Source: Leptasterias polaris (lineage: Eukaryota > Echinodermata > Asteroidea > Forcipulatida > Asteriidae). From it: DNA of 64,000 nt. The stretch is from assembly GCA_037783415.1 (NCBI GenBank), contig JAZGTN010000068.1:496001-560000 (forward strand), in the 5' to 3' direction. Positions 56,301 through 64,000 of this stretch are shown here, piece by piece; the stretch's first letter is position 1; each line of letters starts with the position of its first letter. Position numbers and translations under genes: made by a program. The notes beneath the pieces are model-generated. The model worked only from the letters and a program-made list of their open reading frames with translations. It was not told the origin of the DNA and did not search any database.

Positions 56301-59300
56301 AGATTCAGAGCATGACTGTATTGTAGAGAGAGGTTTGGAAAGTTTTGGGTCCTTTTCGTTCCATCTCAATCGGTGAAGAAATAAGGTTTTTATGTATTTT
56401 TTTACCATTTTGAGAAATGTTTTGACTAAATTTCATATTTTTAAGGAATTTATACGTAGCCATTTTTGAACTTTTTTGATAGACTAAATGGGGTCACCGT
56501 TTTCAATTAATACCGCCCTCTCTTGACTTCTAATCAAAAAATACCGCCATGTATTGTAGAGAGAGGTTTGGAAAGTTTTGGGTCCTTTTCGTTCCATCTC
56601 AATCGGTGAAGAAATAAGGTTTTTATGTATTTTTTTACCATTTTGAGAAATGTTTTGACTAAATTTCATATTTTTAAGGAATTTATACGTACAGCGAATG
56701 CAGGGTATGCTGTAAAACCTATATCAGTAAAATCCTTGTCCATTTTTTAGTAATAAAAGTTGGGTTTATTTCCTGCGCGAGGTTGCACATGTATGCAATT
56801 TATGGAGGTTTTACTTAAACCTAGTACTCAGTAAAATATCATTTTGGAACCTCTGGAGTGCACGTTAGGAATAGAGCCGATAAGATTACTTTGGGTGTAG
56901 TAGTTTGGGTGGTTTTAATTTAACACTCTCTTTACCTCAACCCCCACTGTCATGGGTGCTTTCGTTAATGAGTTATGCCTTCCAAAATACAACAAATACG
57001 CGGCACTCTTCTGGCCGCCGACTGAGGTAAAGAAATTGTTAAATTAAGACCACCCACACTACTAAAGCTTATCAGCCCTATCCCTAACACGCACTCAAAG
57101 GTTCAAAAATGAGATTTTACCGATCACTTGGTTTAATTAAAACCTCTGTAAATTGCATGCGCGACCTCGCGTGGGACCAAAACCCAACTTTTCTTACTCA
57201 AAAATGGACAAGGATTTTACTGATATAGGTTTGACAGCATACCCCACCGTCGCTGAATGTTTACATTCCTTTAAAATGGGTAATTTAGTCAAAATTTTTC
57301 CCAAAATGGTAAAAAAATACATAAAAACCTTATTTCTTCACCGATTGAGACGGGGAAAAAAGCACCGTAAACTTCCCAATCCTCTTTCTATCAATAGATG
57401 GCGGTATTTTGGGGTAGAAATCAAGAGAGGGCGGTATTAATTGAAAAACGGTGACCAAATTTTTCTATCAAAAAAGTTCCAAAATGGCTGCGCTCGCGGT
57501 AGTCGCGTCGGTGACCATGCTCTGAATCTTTTTGATGCGTGAAAAAGTTGAGGTAAATTTGTGCCTTTTATCAAAAGGATTATGAAAGAAGAGAGTTTTA
57601 TTGACCTATAGGTGTAATTTGAAGCTCAGACAGCATGTTAGGTCGAAGCAACATTAATTTGAAAAACCTCTTTTTTGTGTGCGGCCAGAATAGGAAATGT
57701 CAATATCGCGCGACCTATAACATAGCTAATTAATGAAAGCACCTACATGTATGACAGTGGCGTTTGCCATTGAATTCCTCCTGAGGAGACCTTTAATTTG
57801 ATGTATAGTTGAAATATATTTGGAAATAAAATAAAAAATACTATATAATAAAGCTAATTATGGGCCTAACTAAAAAAATAAACACTGCTGAATAGAAATC
57901 ACTGGACCTAGTCTACTCCTAGTACCTACCTAGTCCTAGCTAAACAAAAATAGCCTGCATTACTAATACTATGTAGTGTCAATCAATACCGAGTGAGGGC
58001 GCTGTTCACCGCGCAGCCACTTTTTGTTAATGGGAAACTGTGACCACCTCAACGTGTACAACGCTATAGAGAGATCGGTGGTGCGGAGGGATATAGATTT
58101 AACCCATGTTAATCGTTTCATTCATAAAAATAAACGGAACTACTTTCAAGATAGAGTTTTTCTCTCGCGATTGATATGCAATTTGGCGTCCGTTTTGTTG
58201 GAGTATTTGTGAAAAACTTTCTGTAAAATCACAAGAAATCTTGTTTTCTGCGCTCAAATTCATTGTGAACTGTAAGTAGTTATCCTCTTAGGGCCCCTTA
58301 ATGAACCAAAAATGACAGTTAGTTGAGTGAAATTATGTAATTACTTTTTGAATTAAAACTATTAGAACTAATAGTTTTCAACGTGTTTGACAATCAAGCG
58401 CGAAAAAGCGCGTCGTGCTTTTTCGCGCTTGATTGTCAAACACGTTGATACGGCCCTTGGGAAATGTTCAATTACGCAAGGGGAATTGGCTGTTGTGCGC
58501 AACCGTGAAAATTGTGAAAGTAAACAAGGTCAAATATTTTTAACTTTGACCTTCCATAAGTCCGGTTCCCCACAAGTAAAGTATCAAAATGAATGTCTCA
58601 AAGAGCTCTATCCAACTAGACTACTTACAACTCAATCAGATCAAATCTCAAATTTTGTGATTTCCACTAGTAATACTATTACTTACTATATAGGGGGCCA
58701 TGTAGTCAATAGAATACCTAAACTAGCTAGGGGTAGGGAGATCAGCAGATCGGCGGGTTTCACTATCCTATCTGTTAGCGTGTGAAAACTCGAAGAAAAA
58801 AATGGACTGAAAAAACATCATTTTGAAATATTTTACCTTCTTTAAAAGACCGTGTGGCAGCCAAGAAGTTGCTTTTTCAATATATCATATTTTGTTGAAT
58901 GAAATCTCTGGTAAAACACCTTAATTCTTTTCTCGAAATACGGCCAGTTGGAGAGCTAGTCATTCGCGATTTCCCTGGAAGTCGCCATTATTTTTTTATT
59001 TTTTTTCAGAGCGACCCTTGTACTCTAACGTCAGTTCCTCACCAGTAGAGGGCGCAATCGTTCAATTGACTGTGTGGATCAAATTCTCGAGAGTCAATGG
59101 TAACGAATGATACCAAATATTCCATATTTGATTTTTTTATTTTCTCAGGGAAATTGATTACTTTATAAATCGAAGACTTTTAGCAAAATTTTTTCATAAT
59201 TTTGTTTGTTAAAAACGTCCAAATAGATAATTTTGGAGGGCAAAAAAGTAGGAAAAACTAGTATTTTCTGAAAGATTAAAGTGTTGTGATTGTTTTGCAC

Positions 59301-60281
59301 TGCTTTTCTGTTGCATGGGTATTTGCGGTTAGCTGCGAATTTCAATTTTATAAAAGTGTTCATTTTCAGAATTCCAGAAATTTTACTTAGGAATTCTAAC
59401 ATCTTGATTCTTGATGAATGTTTGATTATATTACTTCATTATTAATTTGTGATTCTCTCATTCTCTGCCAAATTTTAAGATATCAATGTCATTTGAAAAC
59501 CGTTTTTTTAAAAAGCTTTCCAGTGATATTAAATTTATTGGGGTGCAGATATCTGATGTGAAAGTTTCAAGGATAATTGTAAATACTACGCATTGCACTC
59601 TCAAAATTTACACTTACAGGACAGAATGCTGGGAAAATAATACTAAAAATTACATAACTCGGCCAAATTTTAAGATTTCAAGCTGATTTAAACACTATTA
59701 ATTTACAAGCTTTCCAGTGATATTAAATTTATTGGGGTGCAGATATCTGATTTGTGAAAGTTTCAAGGATAATTGTAAATACGCATTGCACTCTCAAAAT
59801 TTACAGAACAGAATGCCGGAAAAATAATAAAAAAAATTACATAACTCGGCCAAATGTTAAGATATCAAGCTGATTTAAACACTATTGTATTTCTTTTTTT
59901 ACAAGCTTTCCAGTGATACCAATTTTATGGGGGTGCAGTAGAAAAATATCATTTGTGCCGATCTCCCTACTAGGGGTAATTTTCTGTAGCATGAACCACT
60001 TTTGGGTAATACAATTACATGAGATAACAACAATAAACACTAAACTTTAGTGGCCGGGTATTAAATGACACTGACAGCACAGCTCAGTCAGTGGACGTCA
60101 GTGGTTCGCCTGCGCCGTCCACTTAACTGTACAACGGTAAAGTCAAAAGTGTACATATTATGATTATGTTATGTGTGAGTAAGTAACATACCTCGGGAGG
60201 AAGATTTGACATTGAACAAGCCAAAGCTGGAGATTTTTCCTGGCTGGAAGACATCTTACGAGGACTGCATGAAGTAGCCAT
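41327..60281 (-). CDS. GTPBP2: GTP-binding protein 2 homologue (translational GTPase family)
   Basis: Twelve minus-strand exons: 60281-60192, 53391-53365, 52318-52134, 51287-51170, 50187-49990, 49016-48830, 47723-47507, 45823-45688, 45489-45431, 42802-42631, 42261-42100, 41485-41327. They give 569 aa, all phases agreeing. Nucleotide-binding motifs: GNVDVGKST (150-158), DLAGH (235-239), NKID (291-294), SSVTG (349-353). Phrases such as [23 protein letters not shown] and [16 protein letters not shown] [12 protein letters not shown] place it with GTPBP2 more than GTPBP1. EF-Tu-like beta-barrel domains follow (GTLSRG..., [21 protein letters not shown]). Vertebrate GTPBP2 works with Pelota in rescue of stalled ribosomes; that is family knowledge. 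Human GTPBP2 is 602 aa; the shortfall is in the N-terminal tail. The 6.8-kb first intron is full of repeats. Confidence 0.95.
41505..41882. mobile_element. TTAA-type MITE next to the last GTPBP2 splice acceptor
   Basis: It is homologous along its length to the intact element at 52491-52884: GGTAATTACTCC, ACTTGGTAAGAAGTACTG, TTCTTCCTGCGTGGA, ACATTTATATAGGATTAA. The right end is CCT-TTAA (41880-41886). The left end is worn and lies about 20 bases from the acceptor of the last exon. Confidence 0.85.
43055..44025. mobile_element. Inverted-repeat element carrying a SINE insertion
   Basis: The left part (43055-43290) and right parts (43440-43520 plus 43866-44025) are inverted copies: TTTAAAGAGGAAGGGAA, CCTCATGTGAG, CTAACCTCACATT and AATGGTGTAAATTGCCATT are shared. 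The right arm is split by a SINE at 43521-43860. It lies in GTPBP2 intron 9. Confidence 0.85.
43521..43860 (-). mobile_element. Full-length tRNA-derived SINE family A
   Basis: On the minus strand: a tRNA-like head (GGCCGAGCGGTCAAGCTCTG...GTGTGGGTTCGAGTCCC), a body, and an ATT tail (43521-43535 in plus view). ATGTT flanks both sides (43516-43520 and 43861-43865), a short target duplication. It is the best copy in the window for defining the family. Confidence 0.9.
44440..45138. mobile_element. MITE of the TAGACTGTGCAAGTCT family, copy 2
   Basis: The ends TAGACTGTGCAAGTCTTGCGC and GCGCGAGACTTGCAGTCTA are inverted. It lies in GTPBP2 intron 9, 290 bases downstream (in the gene sense) of exon 9. 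No coding capacity seen. Confidence 0.7.
46000..47062. other. Intronic sequence of GTPBP2 without recognised elements
   Basis: Two similar phrases GCGCACTTTTGCTGTGT and GTCGCACTTTTGCCGTGT (46620 and 46057) hint at an old repeat. No exon is seen. Confidence 0.35.
47063..47417. mobile_element. 355-bp TTAA-flanked MITE
   Basis: TTAA flanks both ends (47059-47062 and 47418-47421). The ends AGGTATTATACAGGATTGG and CCAATAGTGTACAGGGCCT are inverted. The right 215 bases match 6371-6577. Confidence 0.9.
47724..48313. other. GTPBP2 intron 6, left part
   Basis: AT-rich, with no exon or repeat recognised. Confidence 0.35.
48314..48484. mobile_element. 171-bp hairpin MITE
   Basis: GGAGCTGTGTCGTCATGATC on the left and GATCATGACGACACAGCCCC on the right are inverted, with the match continuing inward to GGC.AGTGGC. 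It lies in GTPBP2 intron 6; no target duplication was identified. Confidence 0.8.
48830..50187 (-). CDS. GTPBP2: GTPBP2 exons 5-6: P-loop, switch regions and DxxG motif
   Basis: Exon 50187-49990 carries G1 (GNVDVGKST) and the G2 region ([14 protein letters not shown]). Exon 49016-48830 carries G3 (DLAGH) and ANTGI. The splice join reads TKGE then VINYGDS. Catalytic-type residues are intact, so a working GTPase is expected. Confidence 0.93.
49305..49568 (+). mobile_element. tRNA-derived SINE, family B
   Basis: Head GGTTGGTGTAGTGGTATC (A-box) and CCGGTTCGAATCCCACC (B-box); body with GTGGGTTTTCCCTGG and GGGGTTTTCCTCCCACATC; tail of TAAA/AATA units at 49538-49568. It is distinct from family A. 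The C-rich B-box stem is intact, but no tRNA 3-prime half follows. Confidence 0.85.
49766..49936 (+). repeat. Dispersed repeat, copy 2
   Basis: It shares GGAATTACACGGAGG, AGACTCTAAGATTTTCC and CCTTGCCCTCTCGAAGATGAA with the copy at 16580-16715, with substitutions. It lies just downstream of GTPBP2 exon 5. Confidence 0.7.
50541..51135 (+). mobile_element. SINE family A, long copy
   Basis: Head with GACTCAAGCTCTGGTGTTTC and GTGTGGGTTCAAGTCC; then TTGTGTCCTTGAGCAAGC; a long body; and an end TTCAAGCGCCTTGAGTATC followed by AT-rich tail. It is antisense to GTPBP2, in intron 4. Confidence 0.75.
51300..52130. other. GTPBP2 intron 3
   Basis: No repeat or further exon recognised; a short poly-G run occurs at 51818-51832. 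Confidence 0.4.
52357..53040. mobile_element. TTAA-type MITE interrupted by a second MITE
   Basis: It starts after TTAA (52353-52356) as AGGCAGGGTATACC and runs to GTAGTT at 52486. It resumes after the inner element at 52885 with AGGAAGAGGTAATTTTTCAC and continues to GCACACAACTCC...TTGAAACTTCAATGACC. The two parts read as one element of a family abundant in echinoderm genomes (recollection, not search). The far end is indistinct. Confidence 0.75.
52491..52884. mobile_element. Intact 394-bp TTAA-type MITE nested in the outer MITE
   Basis: TTAA flanks both ends (52487-52490, 52885-52888). The termini AGGCACAGTACACGTTTGG and CCAAACGTATGCAGCACCT are inverted. Internally AAGTGTTTCTGTCAGAAACGCTT makes a second hairpin. 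A homologous copy is at 41505-41882. Confidence 0.92.
53070..53260. repeat. Partial copy of the 40906-41238 MITE family
   Basis: GGTTTGCTCATCTGG, AACCATTTGACATAGCAAC, GTCTCTA and GTCATTGTACCAG are in the same order as at 41078-41202. Confidence 0.75.
53365..53391 (-). CDS. GTPBP2: GTPBP2 microexon 2 (9 codons)
   Basis: Acceptor TTCTTGTTCCAG and donor GTAAGC bound 27 bases encoding VEEGNVEYK. It joins exon 1 (ending NLPPE) to exon 3 ([14 protein letters not shown]) in phase 0 on both sides, so skipping it would keep the frame. Confidence 0.8.
53585..53731. repeat. 18-bp minisatellite
   Basis: About eight nearly perfect copies of GTTACAGATTTCAAGGAG. Because 18 is a multiple of three and units lack stops in some frames, spurious open frames (VTDFKE repeats) appear. 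It lies in GTPBP2 intron 1. Confidence 0.97.
54269..55241. mobile_element. piggyBac-like MITE with telomere-like ends
   Basis: TTAA at 54265-54268 and 55242-55245 flanks CCCTAACCCC...GGTTAGGG. CCCTA termini and TTAA duplications are typical of piggyBac elements. Inside are a 41-45-bp direct repeat (54305-54415, CCAACAGT units) and a 49-bp repeat in about two copies (55010-55105, CCAACACTGTTGCAAACT). No transposase frame. Confidence 0.7.
55725..55905 (+). mobile_element. SINE family A copy
   Basis: The head ATGGCCGAGCGGTTAAGAGC...CAGAGTGTGGGTTCGAGACCC is a good tRNA-like sequence; it then fades after CTTGTGTTCTTAATAGGC. Confidence 0.8.
56090..57740. mobile_element. 1.65-kb foldback element with ~0.75-kb inverted arms
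   Basis: The left arm (56090-56939) and right arm (57023-57740) are inverted copies over most of their length: CGATATTGACATTTCCTATT, TTCGACCTAACATGCTGTCT, ATAAGGTTTTTATGTATTTT, TGCGCGAGGT-type and TTTACCTCA are shared. The centre is about 83 bases. The left arm holds a 142-bp segment twice (56317-56458 and 56550-56691), the copies identical as far as I can read; the right arm has it once. It lies in GTPBP2 intron 1. Confidence 0.9.
58357..58447. repeat. Two adjacent perfect palindromes
   Basis: The first is AAACTATTAG/CTAATAGTTT with a 2-base centre (58357-58378). The second has 31-base perfect stems (58379-58409 and 58417-58447) and a 7-base loop. No flanking duplication was seen. Confidence 0.95.
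58387..58785 (+). CDS. Unidentified open frame of up to 132 codons
   Basis: It begins inside the palindrome ([12 protein letters not shown]) and continues through [19 protein letters not shown] and [20 protein letters not shown]. The last phrase faintly recalls an AGYVVxK-type motif of some transposases. This is weak, and no catalytic residues are recognised. A second nearby frame (58024-58212, [19 protein letters not shown]...) is likewise unassigned. Either could be transposon debris. Confidence 0.2.
   Translation: MTIKREKARRAFSRLIVKHVDTALGKCSITQGELAVVRNRENCESKQGQIFLTLTFHKSGSPQVKYQNECLKELYPTRLLTTQSDQISNFVISTSNTITYYIGGHVVNRIPKLARGREISRSAGFTILSVSV
58790..59460. other. Intronic AT-rich sequence
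   Basis: No exon or repeat recognised in this part of GTPBP2 intron 1. Confidence 0.35.
59465..59945. repeat. Tandem repeat of about 200-bp units, 2.5 copies
   Basis: Each unit has GCCAAATTTTAAGAT, AGCTTTCCAGTGATA, GGGGTGCAGATATCTGAT, GCATTGCACTCTCAAAATTTACA and ACATAACTCGGCCAAAT in order, with small indels. The third unit is partial. Confidence 0.9.
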
Positions 60282-60448
60282 CCTACTAACTATGTCGCCA
60301 ACGGATCACAACTAATGAAAATCATTCCCAAGTTGAGATTGATATTTCAAAAGGAAAAATCAGGATCAGTTTGACAACAACAACCTAGCTAGACCTCCGC
60401 CATCTTGTTGTGCTGGGTTTGTTATTATGCAAATCACCAACGTTTAAC

Positions 60449-61211
60449 TAGTCTTGGTCCAAGACGTTTCTGTTCTGTAGTCAACGTACGACGCCCCACT
60501 TTGTCGCCGAAAGAGGGCGCTATATATACAGGGCAGAGCCGTATATTGGCTAAGGGTGCACTACTCTAAATCGACCAAAAATTCATGCGCCAAGCTACTT
60601 ATCATAATTTGTAAACCCCACAACTTATTTTTAATTATAACGTTTTGGGGGTCATGCAACTAATAGATTGTGTAATTATAAGAACTTATCACAACCTGGG
60701 GGTTCTGGGTTTCAAGTTTTGAGGAGATTTGATAAATTTGGGCTTTAAAGTTGGTCCTATTTTGCTTGGGAATTGGAGGAGTGCCTCATGAAAACTGGCG
60801 GCAAGTCGGTTTGGGAAAAAACACATTTTCGGGGGTGTTTTTTTCTGGGGTAATTAGCAAAAATTCCAAACGGCTGACCTGCCAAAAATTGAAAAGAAAT
60901 CTGAAGTTTAGTGGTCTGAAAATATATTTGATTGGTTTTCAAGAGGCTGAGAGACTTTTAACTATTTTTTGAGTATTTTTGAATATTTAGCATTTATCAT
61001 TGTTTGCTATGGGAGTCTATTTAGAGGGGTGAAACCCTAACCGCTATCACCCCACGCCCAGCGGTGCGTGGGGTGATAGCGGTTAGTGTATATATAGCGC
61101 CCTCTTTCGGCGACAAAGTGGGGCGTCGTACGTGGATCGTTCGTGGACTAATGGGTGTCGTACGTGGATCGTTCGTGGACTACAGAACAGAAACGTCTTG
61201 GACCAAGACTA
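60449..61211. mobile_element. 763-bp non-autonomous element, TAGTCTTGG family
   Basis: The 9-bp duplication ACGTTTAAC flanks it (60440-60448 and 61212-61220). The terminal 34 bases are perfect inverted repeats beginning TAGTCTTGGTCCAAGACG. Further inside, GTACGACGCCCCACTTTG and CGCCGAAAGAGGGCGCTATA are also inverted. On the right side GTCGTACGTGGATCGTTCGT occurs twice. A 21-base-stem hairpin (61037-61086) lies near the right end. No transposase. It sits 167 bases upstream of the GTPBP2 start codon. Confidence 0.93.
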
Positions 61212-61220
61212 ACGTTTAAC

Positions 61221-61509
61221 ATGTAAGACCGCAAGCGCATAACCGTGATGGCGCCGGCCGGCCGGCCAGACGTGACGTTTTTGTGGGCGGAGTTTCGGCA
61301 ATTATTTGATTCCCACGACATTTGGTGGGTTTATCAATCGTGCAAATGCAGTGCAGAAATAATAACACATGAAAGTTTTCAACTAGAATTAAATTGAAAC
61401 TGTTTTGGCTGGCCTTACCTATTTGCACTGCTGTTTTAGAGTTATTCTTGCTATAAATTATTCTTACCCACACGCTCCGTAGTAAAATAGTTTTTATTTG
61501 GCGACCCAA
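61221..61509. other. Upstream region without recognised elements
   Basis: It contains a GGCGCCGGCCGGCCGGCC palindromic run at 61250-61267; otherwise nothing recognised. Confidence 0.35.
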
Positions 61510-61765
61510 TATGCAAATACTTAGCTCCGCCCACATCCATGATGCAACGTTGTCACATAGTGAAACATTTCAAACTGTTGTGAAAATTAAAATCTGGCGC
61601 AACGCACAATTAATTATGCAAATAGTTAGCCCCACACCCAATGATGCAACGTTGTGCCATGTAAACATTTCAAAAATTGTTGTGAAAAATAAAGTGTGGT
61701 GCAACTCCAAAATAAGCGAGCAAATAATTAGCTCCACCCACATCCATGATGCAACGTTTACTAAT
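61510..61765. repeat. Tandem repeat of about 110-bp units, 2.3 copies
   Basis: Units share ATGCAAATA.TTAGC, ATGATGCAACGTTGT, AACATTTCAAA and TTGTTGTGAAAA; the last copy ends after ATGATGCAACGTTTAC. Confidence 0.85.
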
Positions 61766-62139
61766 TAAAAGTAAAAAATACAAAATGTAGACGGCGGGGG
61801 CCGGCAATAGACTTTTATTACCCTTTCCGGATGTCGCAGCGGGCGGGAGAAGGTGCTACCACTCACTTCAAATATTGAAAACAACTCATCAAAACCAGTG
61901 GTTTGTTTAGCAGAATGTTTCAAAAGAGAACACGGAGAAACCGGCCACAAATTGAAATTAATCAAATAATTGAATCTAATTGAAATGTATACAAAGCTAA
62001 GTAAGTTTTCAAGAGTGTTTTGGCTAGGTCCCCGGTGACGACGAAGGAAATTGGCGGCAGGGCCTACTTTGATTGGGTAGAATCAGATAATCTTAATCTA
62101 TATCGGTTGGACTATACTAGGCCATGCTTAATTATAGGG

Positions 62140-62425
62140 TTCACCACATGGGGGACAAGATAAAAATGTTTAGTAGTGTTCAACACATCAGTTTCTGGAG
62201 GAGTTTGAGTTGTCTTTTATTAGAAACGGTTACCCATAACGTTTCCTCTCGTGATTTTGTTAATTAAATCGGTCACGGATAGGCCAGGCTGATGTAGCGT
62301 TCACACGCCACTTTGAGCGAAAATAGAGAAAGCTTTCATTGATTCAAATTTTCCCACCACACGGGGGAAAAAAAACGAAAAATATTCAGTAGTGTTCAAC
62401 ATCAGTTTCTGGAGGAGTTAATGGT
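62140..62425. repeat. Direct repeat pair about 215 bp apart
   Basis: GTAGTGTTCAACACATCAGT with TTTCTGGAGGAGTT at 62171-62205 recurs, two bases shorter, at 62389-62420; the preceding CCACCACACGGGGG-type sequence is also shared. It may be one diverged tandem duplication. Confidence 0.7.
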
Positions 62426-62604
62426 AATAATTCATTCCAGTCAGTTCTCATGGAAAAAATTAGAGATGAATTGTGTCGATAAAAGACGGTGCCTTTTGGT
62501 GCCATGTATATATTTTTGTTTTCCTTTAAGACAAATCTCATTGTCTATTACATCTCTACAACAAAGTTATCCAAAATAGAATTAAGAGAGGATGAACAAT
62601 AACC

Positions 62605-62790
62605 GAGAGAACGGGGTTCAGAAAAGGTTTCTCGTATAAAAACACTGACCATATAATATAATCTCTCAACTAACTCTTGGACCTCACTGTTAATTAATAT
62701 GATTTATTGACTAAAAAGGCTTTTGAGTCAGTTGAGCACAAAATATCTATTTCAAGATCTAAGAATAGAAATAGCCCCAGTGAAGGATAG
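62605..62790 (+). pseudogene. LINE reverse transcriptase relic
   Basis: Broken frames read ERTGFRKGFSYKNTDHI and, later, LLTKKAFESVEHKISI. These are the GFRKGxSTTDHI and DYKKAFDSV regions of non-LTR reverse transcriptases, much decayed. Confidence 0.6.
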
Positions 62791-62904
62791 GCAACTGAAT
62801 ACAATTGACAAAGACGTGACGCGGAGCTAGCTATAAACATCAAAGGGGCATATGAATTTGTGTAACACTGAAAAGTGAAAAGTCAATCTAGGATTTCTGA
62901 CCAA

Positions 62905-64000
62905 ATCGCTTTTAACTCTCAACCCTCATAAAGCACCAGGCCCAGATGGAATCTCACCCACAATCCTACGAGCTACTGCATCATTGCTCCCCAATTGTTG
63001 CGCTTGATGCATTCCTCACTTGCACAGGGTACTCTCCCCATGGACTGGAAACTTTCAAACATCACTCCTGTGTTCAAGTCCGCCAACCGAACTGATATTA
63101 CAAACTACCGTCCAATTGCCCTAACTTCTGTTGTGTGCAAGGTGATTGAGAAGGCTGTGGCTGAGGGTATCCATGATCATGTGTCCTCCTTTTGCCTTGG
63201 CAATGATAAACAACATGGTTTCTCAGCCCGAAAATCGTGTGTGACACAGCTAACTAATGCCATTCACGACTGGGCAAGCCACGCCCACCTAGAATTGACA
63301 TTGCTTGCCTAGACTTTTCTAAGGCATTTATGACATGATGCCTCATCACACAGTACTAGAGAAACTTGCCTGCAATTTCAACATACGAGGTCAACCTTGG
63401 ATCTGGTTGAAATCTTTTTTGACAGGGCGTCAGCAACGCGTTATGTATCGTGGCTCTTTGTCATCATGGTCACCAGTCACATCCGGCGTCCCCCAAGGAA
63501 GTGTGCTCGGCCCTTTGCTATTCAACCTGTTTATCACCGATATCTCTAATAACCTTTCTTCTAAGTGTCTGCTTTTTGCAGATGACACCCTCATTTACCA
63601 GCCAATTCTTTCACCCCGAGATGAACTCAACTTTCAATCGGACCTTGATGCTCTTGCCAATTGGAGCATATCAAATGGAATGAAACTCAACCAGGGCAAG
63701 TCCAAGATAATGCACATGACACGTACAAAGAAAACAATAGTCCTCCCACTCTACACTCTCCAAGGAATACCCATCACAGTTGCCCCTACCTTCAAGTATC
63801 TTGGAGTAACTGTGAACAATAAGCTAACATGGAATGACCACGTCGATGCTGTTGTGTCTAAAGCAAACAAAACTTTGGGCTTCATTTGGCATATTGCAGG
63901 TGGATCATCGTCCAAAGCTCTCTTATCACTCTACCGAACCCTAGTCTTGCCTGTGCTTGAGTACGGGTTACCTGCCTGGTGCCCGTACACAACCTTGTTG
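62905..64000 (+). pseudogene. LINE reverse transcriptase (jockey/CR1-like), runs off the window
   Basis: Frames in order: LNPHKAPGPDGISPTILRA; frameshift near 62990; WKLSNITPVFKSANRTDITN, YRPIALTSVVCKVIEK, KQHGFSARKSCVTQL; frameshift near 63310 where DFSKAF is broken; SGVPQGSVLGPLLFNLFI and LLFADDTLIYQPI with the catalytic FADD; NGMKLNQGKSKIMHMT; then TFKYLGVTVNNKLTW to the window end. The disablements are few, so it is younger than the relic just upstream. Confidence 0.9.

Noticed and set aside
60751..60972. 73-codon open frame within the 763-bp element
   Set aside because: No recognisable motif, low similarity to any transposase, and it is placed in a non-autonomous element.

Overview
This is a eukaryotic (metazoan) window: intron-rich genes with GT/AG splice sites, long AT-rich introns, and very dense retrotransposon, SINE and MITE content. 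The MITE families and the gene sequences fit an echinoderm, most likely a sea star. That placement is an inference from familiarity with the repeats, not a search result.

Three host genes can be assembled exon by exon. (1) A secreted multidomain protein on the minus strand (CDS 19243 down to 1120, 14 exons, 799 codons plus stop). It has a signal peptide, a coiled-coil repeat, the N-terminal half of a fibrinogen-like domain and three laminin G domains. (2) A C1D homologue (exosome/DNA-repair cofactor) on the plus strand (29602-36151, 6 exons, 158 aa). (3) A GTPBP2 homologue (translational GTPase-like) on the minus strand (60281 down to 41327, 12 exons, 569 aa, with a 9-codon microexon). Phases agree at every junction and no internal stops appear.

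The rest is mobile DNA. The 10.3-kb intron 7 of the laminin-G gene (5484-15766) holds a decayed Gypsy element (6578-12086). That element has a 21-bp repeat in several places, a deleted protease active site, a deleted integrase core and a 3-prime C2H2 zinc-finger coding remnant. The intron also holds a 2.65-kb poly-G-ended DNA element with a 10-bp target duplication (12427-15074). Upstream of the gene are a second Gypsy element with a 114-bp LTR (19849-22220) and an RTE-like LINE in the opposite orientation (22215-24240), fused end to end with both 3-prime ends missing. LINE reverse transcriptase pieces also lie at 1592-2175 and 62605-64000; the last runs off the window.

At least seven families of inverted-repeat elements are visible. 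They include a pair with TAGTCTTGG termini and 9-bp target duplications (3278-3478 and 60449-61211), several TTAA-flanked AGG...CCT MITEs (one nested in another at 52357-53040), a piggyBac-like MITE with telomere-like ends (54269-55241) and a 1.65-kb foldback (56090-57740). tRNA-derived SINEs of at least three kinds are scattered in the introns. I found no convincing functional tRNA or rRNA gene and no CRISPR. No operon-like organisation applies; the three genes look independent.
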